A stretch of 17,205 nucleotides of DNA from an uncultured cyanobacterium (lineage in GTDB: Bacteria; Cyanobacteriota; Cyanobacteriia; PCC-6307; Cyanobiaceae). The notes beneath the pieces are model-generated. The model saw only the letters and a list, made by a program, of their open reading frames with translations, was not told where the DNA came from and did no database searches. The DNA lies in contig CAIZOZ010000025.1 of the NCBI GenBank assembly GCA_903934745.1, positions 1 to 17,205 of the forward strand, read 5' to 3'. The number at the start of each line of letters is the position of its first letter. The first letter of the stretch is position 1. The translations under genes were made by a program, and so were the position numbers. Below, piece after piece: positions 13,757 through 17,205 of this stretch.

Positions 13757-14110
13757 GTGCTGCTGGCCTTGCTGTTGCTGAGCCCGTTGGCCGTTCAGGC
13801 CAGCGAGGCTCCCCAGCGCTGGGAGCTCCGCGATAGCTCCGGCGTTCGCTGGGCTCTGGTGCTGTTTCAGCAGCCCGATCCGGCTTTCCCTGACGGTTGG
13901 CGGCTACGGCAGCAGGCGAGCCGTCCGATTACGCGTTGTGCTGCACGCAAGGCGCTGGCTGGGATCGATGGCGGCGAAGCAGGTGTGGGCCCCGATGCCG
14001 CGGGCTTGTCGCAGGAACGGGGGCTGAATCGCAGCGGTTCATGCCTCCAGCCTGACGCGGCACCATTCGGCTGCTACACCAGACGGCTGGCACACCAGGT
14101 GGATGGATGA
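13757..14110 (+). pseudogene. Decayed gene for a secreted protein
   Basis: From GTG 13757 (frame open back to about 13703) the first 55 residues look genuine. There is a signal peptide (LLALLLLSPLAVQASEA), then PQRWELRDSSGVRWALVLFQQPDPAFPDGWRLR, a coherent soluble domain start. After about 13913 the frame turns into Arg/Ala/Gly-rich sequence without secondary-structure logic (QQASRPITRCAARKALAGIDG) to a stop at 14108-14110. I read this as a gene broken by a deletion or frameshift near 13913. I cannot name the family. A genuine short secreted protein is the alternative. Confidence 0.4.
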
Positions 14111-14350
14111 GCAAGATGCCAGGTCGATCCACAATGTCGATTCTGTAACTGATGGAATCCAGGGTTGCATCACCCAGCTGGGCATGGACCTGCGAAGCAG
14201 TTCAGGCTTTGAATCTCTCTCTTTGGCAACGGTTTGGATCGAGGCAAACTCTTCTAGCTTTCTCCACGTCTTCGATGGACTTGAGCAGCAACTCTGTTCT
14301 ATCTTTTGTTGTTCTGCTCCCGCCCCAGGAGAGCCACGAACCAATCAACG
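14111..14350. other. Intergenic stretch without recognised features
   Basis: About 240 bp between the decayed gene and yjbQ. It is lower in GC than its flanks, with a T-rich run near 14300-14315. It probably contains the yjbQ promoter. AGGAG at 14328-14332 is too far from the ATG at 14351 to act as its ribosome site. Confidence 0.4.
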
Positions 14351-14806
14351 ATGCTGCGCCAGTGCCTGCTCAAGCTATCCGTCCCCACCAGTGGTGAAGG
14401 TTTTGTTGACCTCACCGCTGATCTCAACCGCGAGATCAGCGCCTCGGGCCTCGACACCGGTGTGGCTGTGCTGGCTTGCCTGCATACCAGTTGCTCGCTG
14501 ACCATCAACGAAAATGCTGATCCACGGGTGTTGGCGGATCTGGCCACCTACCTGCGCGCCCTGGTTCCCGAGGAAGGGGTGAAGCCGATCAGTGGTCAGG
14601 GTGGCTTGCGGGCCTACAGCCATGCCGACGAAGGACCGGATGACATGCCGGCTCACATCCGCACCGCCCTCACCTGCACGAGCCTGAGTCTGTCCTTTCA
14701 GAACCGACGTCTGCTGCTCGGGATCTGGCAGGCAGTTTATCTCTGGGAGCATCGCCGATTCGGCAGCACCAGGCAGCTGTCATTCCATCTGATTGGTGAT
14801 AGCTGA
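14351..14806 (+). CDS. yjbQ: YjbQ/UPF0047 family protein (secondary thiamine-phosphate synthase-like)
   Basis: 151 residues from the ATG at 14351; the frame runs back to 14306 but the family starts here. Family motifs are in order: LHTSCSLTINENADP (H45), SHADEGPDDMPAHI (H91, D98, H102), and GIWQAVYLWEHR (E133, H134), ending in a beta strand LSFHLIGD. The clustered His, Asp and Glu residues form the putative metal or active site. E. coli YjbQ has weak thiamine-phosphate synthase activity, hence the family label; its physiological role is unsettled. It converges with the glutamate receptor-like gene. Nothing in the context ties it to the sulfur genes. Confidence 0.9.
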   Translation: MLRQCLLKLSVPTSGEGFVDLTADLNREISASGLDTGVAVLACLHTSCSLTINENADPRVLADLATYLRALVPEEGVKPISGQGGLRAYSHADEGPDDMPAHIRTALTCTSLSLSFQNRRLLLGIWQAVYLWEHRRFGSTRQLSFHLIGDS

Positions 14807-15022
14807 ATCCACCAGAGAGGCCCGGGTTCAACAATAGCTGGCCTCCACGCCGGTTTCAGCCCTGGGAGGCGAAGATCGCCCGCACTCTGGCGGCCCAGCC
14901 GGAAAGCTGACGCCATGGGCACGATCGAGGTGGCCAGCAGCGGGGCGTTGGAGTCCGGCAGCGGCATCGGGCCGCAGACCCTGATCCGCTACGGCCGCAG
15001 CAGCCAGCCGCTTCAGCACGGC

Positions 15023-16165
15023 TCAGGGCACCAGCCCATCGCGTTTGGCCTGGCTGATGGCGCGATCCAGCCGTCTTACCAGCATGGGATCAAGGCGGGG
15101 GGAGAGGGCGAAGGCCTGGGATTCCCGGTTCGTGCCCTGGAGCGCCAGCCGCAGGCGGGATCGCTGCAGGGGCGGAGCTTGATTGCGCACATAGCGGAGC
15201 TGCTGCTCATCGGCGAGCACCGCATCGGCATGCCCTTGCAGCAACAGCGCCGGGGCCGAGGCCAGAGCCGACAGGGACACCAGGCTCACCCGGCCGCGCA
15301 ACGGCGGTTGCTGCAGCAGTTGGGCGCTGACGCTGCCGGGCCGCACACCGATCCGGCGCCCGGCCAGATCGGCCAGCGACTGGGGCTGGAAACCACCCAC
15401 CGGCGGCTGACGCAACACCTCCAGGGTGATCGTGCTGACGATCAGCGAGGCGCCGATGATGCGCACCAACCAGCTGAGTAACACCAGGGCATGGCCGCGG
15501 GTGCGGGTCACAATCACATTGGTGCCAGGGCCTGAAGCCAGCACCTGAAACACCAGGGCATAGCGGCGCAGCTGTTCCCGCTTGCTCAGGCGGCCCTCAC
15601 CGGGGTGTTCACCGAGGTGTTCCCCGCGGTGTTCATCGCGCCATACCAGCCAGCTGATCAGGGCAATCACCAGCAGGTAGCCCGCCATCACCCGCAGCAA
15701 CTGGGGATGGAGAACGGCCTGCAACAGCTGGCGGCCCCCTGCCAAGCGATCGCTGGGGAGCAGCAGGGCCAGGCCCTCCTCCTGAAACGGCAGGCTGAAG
15801 CGGTAGCGCCCCACCCGCTCCGGGGCGATGGTGAGACAGCCGACGCCGATGTCGACTTGATTGGCCTGGGTGGCCTCCAGCAACCGGAGTGGATTGGGAT
15901 AGCCGCTGTACAGATAGGGCAGCCGTTCGCGGCTGGCGATCACCTCCCACAGATCCACCGCCCGCCCCTGCCACTGGCCGCTGGCCTGCTGCTGGGAGCA
16001 GGGAGGAGAGCCATCGAGCACACCCACCCGCAACACCTCGGCGGCCGCTGCCGGCACGGCCAGCGGCAGGGACACGGCCAGCGGCAGGGGCGCAGCCAGT
16101 AGCACCACCATCGCCTGCTTCCAGCTGGTCATCGGCTTGCGATTGCTGTCGCCATCCTTCCGCAT
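15023..16165 (-). CDS. Ionotropic glutamate receptor-like channel (GluR0-type layout)
   Basis: 380 residues from ATG 16165; ATG 16132 gives a tidier signal peptide (MTSWKQAMVVLLAAPLPLAV, cleavage after AAAA). Lobe 1 of a periplasmic binding domain spans about 44-140, with VDIGVGCLTIAPERVGRYRF; R117 sits where the family's carboxylate-binding Arg is expected. Helix TM1 follows (156-175), then a cytoplasmic or linker segment with a GEH repeat, a pore-loop region (200-220) and TM2 (225-247). Lobe 2 spans about 253-375 (LADLAGRRIGVRPGSVSAQLL, HADAVLADEQQL). This split binding domain with an inserted pore is the iGluR layout. The pore loop (VFQVLASGPGTNVIV) lacks the TVGYG filter of GluR0, so ion selectivity is open. 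A binding protein with two membrane helices but no conduction is the alternative. Confidence 0.8.
   Translation of the reverse strand: MRKDGDSNRKPMTSWKQAMVVLLAAPLPLAVSLPLAVPAAAAEVLRVGVLDGSPPCSQQQASGQWQGRAVDLWEVIASRERLPYLYSGYPNPLRLLEATQANQVDIGVGCLTIAPERVGRYRFSLPFQEEGLALLLPSDRLAGGRQLLQAVLHPQLLRVMAGYLLVIALISWLVWRDEHRGEHLGEHPGEGRLSKREQLRRYALVFQVLASGPGTNVIVTRTRGHALVLLSWLVRIIGASLIVSTITLEVLRQPPVGGFQPQSLADLAGRRIGVRPGSVSAQLLQQPPLRGRVSLVSLSALASAPALLLQGHADAVLADEQQLRYVRNQAPPLQRSRLRLALQGTNRESQAFALSPRLDPMLVRRLDRAISQAKRDGLVP
15604..15639 (-). repeat. Three tandem 12-bp repeats in the receptor-like gene
   Basis: GGTGTTC followed by five variable bases occurs three times in a row. It encodes the tetrapeptide pattern (G/D)EHx repeated three times in the segment between TM1 and the pore loop. 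Confidence 0.85.
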
Positions 16166-16725
16166 CAGCGCCGAGACTGTCGGTTATCGGCAAGCTGGCG
16201 TAGCCGAAGGCCAGGGTCTGGCCAGGGAACAGCACGGCATGGTGACCCCCAGGTGGCTGGTGCCCGGACCATCATTTCTGCCGTCCATGGCCTGGGGTTG
16301 GCATCGCCGTAGCTGGCGTGATGTCGACGTGCCCGGCTGCCGGAATCCCGAGGTTCGCAGTCCCGATCACCAGCCTCTACCGACTGATCCTGAGGGTCTC
16401 TCCGAATTTCGAATCCACCGAACCACCCCCAGCCCTCAACGGGAGAACCTGGCTGGTTCGCTCCCCGCAGGCACCGAGATCGGTCCATCATCTCCCCCTT
16501 CAAAGGATCTGCATGGTGCTCGATGGCTGACAGCATGATCAGGTCCGAATCCACCGAATGCGGCTGAGACTGGACCTGGTCTTCACAGAGAAAGTTTACA
16601 CAGTTGCTGCCTTGACCTGGGCCGAAATGCTGCAGATTCACCGATCAACAAACCGGTGATTTTGCAATTCTCTGGCTAATATTTTTACGGGAGATGCCCC
16701 GCCCTTGCCTTGTCGCCAGCCGATC
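16166..16725. other. Gene-poor stretch with a 13-bp direct repeat
   Basis: No convincing gene is seen; the frame 16165-16641 (-) has no protein-like pattern. CGAATCCACCGAA occurs at 16410-16422 and again at 16546-16558. No tRNA fold could be built around either copy. The stretch should contain promoters for the receptor-like gene (-) and the amidase (+). The bases from about 16660 to 16690 are A/T-rich, as expected for the amidase promoter. Confidence 0.45.
16638..16663 (+). terminator. Hairpin with T tract upstream of the amidase
   Basis: TCACCG (16638-16643) and CGGTGA (16654-16659) form a six-pair stem followed by TTTT. No plus-strand gene precedes it within 1.8 kb, so it may be the end of an unannotated small RNA, an attenuator-like element, or chance. 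Confidence 0.35.
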
Positions 16726-17205
16726 ATGGACATCAAAAAGATTTACTTGCACTGGACGGCTACGCCCTACAATTGGAAGCAGCCCGGTCATTACCACACC
16801 GTCGTCCAGGGTGACGGCCAGGTTGTACGGCTGACGCCCTACGATCACTTCCTGGGTCAACATACCTACCGGCGCAATGTCGATGCCGTGGGTCTGGCGA
16901 TCGCCTGCATGGGCGGCAAGGTGTGGGACGACTACCCTCCCACCAAGGCACAAATTGATGCCTTGTGCCAAGAGGTGGCTGATTTAGCTAACAGAATCGG
17001 CTGGAATAGTCAGTCGATCAGCATCAAAACAGTGCTCACCCATGCCGAGGCGGCCTCCTGTCTCGACGGCTGTCATCCGCATGACAATTACGGGCCATGT
17101 TCCTGGGGTGGCACCGGAGAGCGTTGGGACTTGATGTGCCTTGAAAAGAACGGATCCGATAACGGCGGTGACATTCTTCGTGACAAGATCAAAGATTATA
17201 TGCAA
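16726..17205 (+). CDS. N-acetylmuramoyl-L-alanine amidase (Amidase_2/PGRP), 3' end outside window
   Basis: 160 residues from ATG 16726 with no stop by the window end. The amidase_2 core is clear: IYLHWTATP (H9), GHYHTVVQGDGQVVRL, an AVGLAIACMGG strand, VLTHAEAA (H106), and GGTGERWDL (E132, D135). H9 and H106 are the likely zinc ligands. It would cut the bond between muramic acid and L-Ala of peptidoglycan. There is no signal peptide, which is more usual in phage-type endolysins or in proteins exported by other routes than in housekeeping cell-wall amidases. The region DNYGPCSWGG is Cys/Gly-rich. A C-terminal cell-wall-binding domain may lie beyond the window. Confidence 0.88.
   Translation, partial: MDIKKIYLHWTATPYNWKQPGHYHTVVQGDGQVVRLTPYDHFLGQHTYRRNVDAVGLAIACMGGKVWDDYPPTKAQIDALCQEVADLANRIGWNSQSISIKTVLTHAEAASCLDGCHPHDNYGPCSWGGTGERWDLMCLEKNGSDNGGDILRDKIKDYMQ

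Noticed and set aside
14828..15019. Small minus-strand frame after the receptor-like gene
   Set aside because: It has a GTG start five bases past the stop, but the composition is Ala/Arg/Gly-rich, all three frames here look alike, and no motif is present.
16401..16430. tRNA-like TTCGAATCC string
   Set aside because: It resembles a T-loop, but the five bases before it do not pair with those after it and no acceptor or anticodon stem can be built.
1..17205. CRISPR arrays, rRNA genes or complete insertion sequences
   Set aside because: No regularly spaced repeats, rRNA-like stretches, or transposase genes with flanking inverted repeats were seen.

Overview
The window reads as the chromosome of a GC-rich unicellular cyanobacterium of the Synechococcus/Cyanobium type. 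The evidence is a complete psbA (photosystem II D1), a cyanobacterial-type porin, and paired DUF3721 proteins of a kind I associate with picocyanobacteria. All identifications come from reading the sequence; no database search was run.

Layout. 1-681 is the 3' end of an outer-membrane porin gene. 755-3773 is a minus-strand block: a DauA-like SulP anion transporter, two translationally coupled DUF3721 proteins (one with a decapeptide-repeat region), and a possible small secreted protein. 3906-4475 holds a small conserved-looking hypothetical and a ribbon-helix-helix protein. 4487-5087 is gene-poor. 5088-6134 encodes a pentameric ligand-gated ion channel. 6219-9742 is a sulfur-oxidation module: a minus-strand run of persulfide dioxygenase-rhodanese fusion, rhodanese-DUF2892 membrane protein, TauE/SafE exporter and OsmC-like protein, with a divergent ArsR-family regulator. 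9833-11203 is a type II sulfide:quinone oxidoreductase (sqr), divergent from an inward-rectifier-type K+ channel (11284-12174). 12495-13574 is psbA. After it come a degenerate gene, a YjbQ-family enzyme, an ionotropic glutamate receptor-like channel (15023-16165), a 560-bp gene-poor stretch and the 5' part of a peptidoglycan amidase running off the window.

How the genes fit together. Sqr would oxidise sulfide and pass electrons to quinone. The dioxygenase would convert the persulfide to sulfite, the rhodaneses would move sulfane sulfur, and TauE would export sulfite. The ArsR protein has cysteines suited to redox or persulfide sensing, and two matching dyads lie in its divergent promoter. The nearby psbA carries A80, L158 and A286, the three substitutions that mark the low-oxygen-induced D1' isoform. 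It keeps the YZ and Mn-cluster ligands I checked. The most interesting reading is therefore a micro-oxic/sulfidic adaptation island that combines sulfide detoxification or use with a replacement photosystem II subunit.

A second theme is that three channel families best known from animal nerve and muscle (pentameric ligand-gated, inward-rectifier K+, glutamate-receptor-like) lie within about 11 kb.
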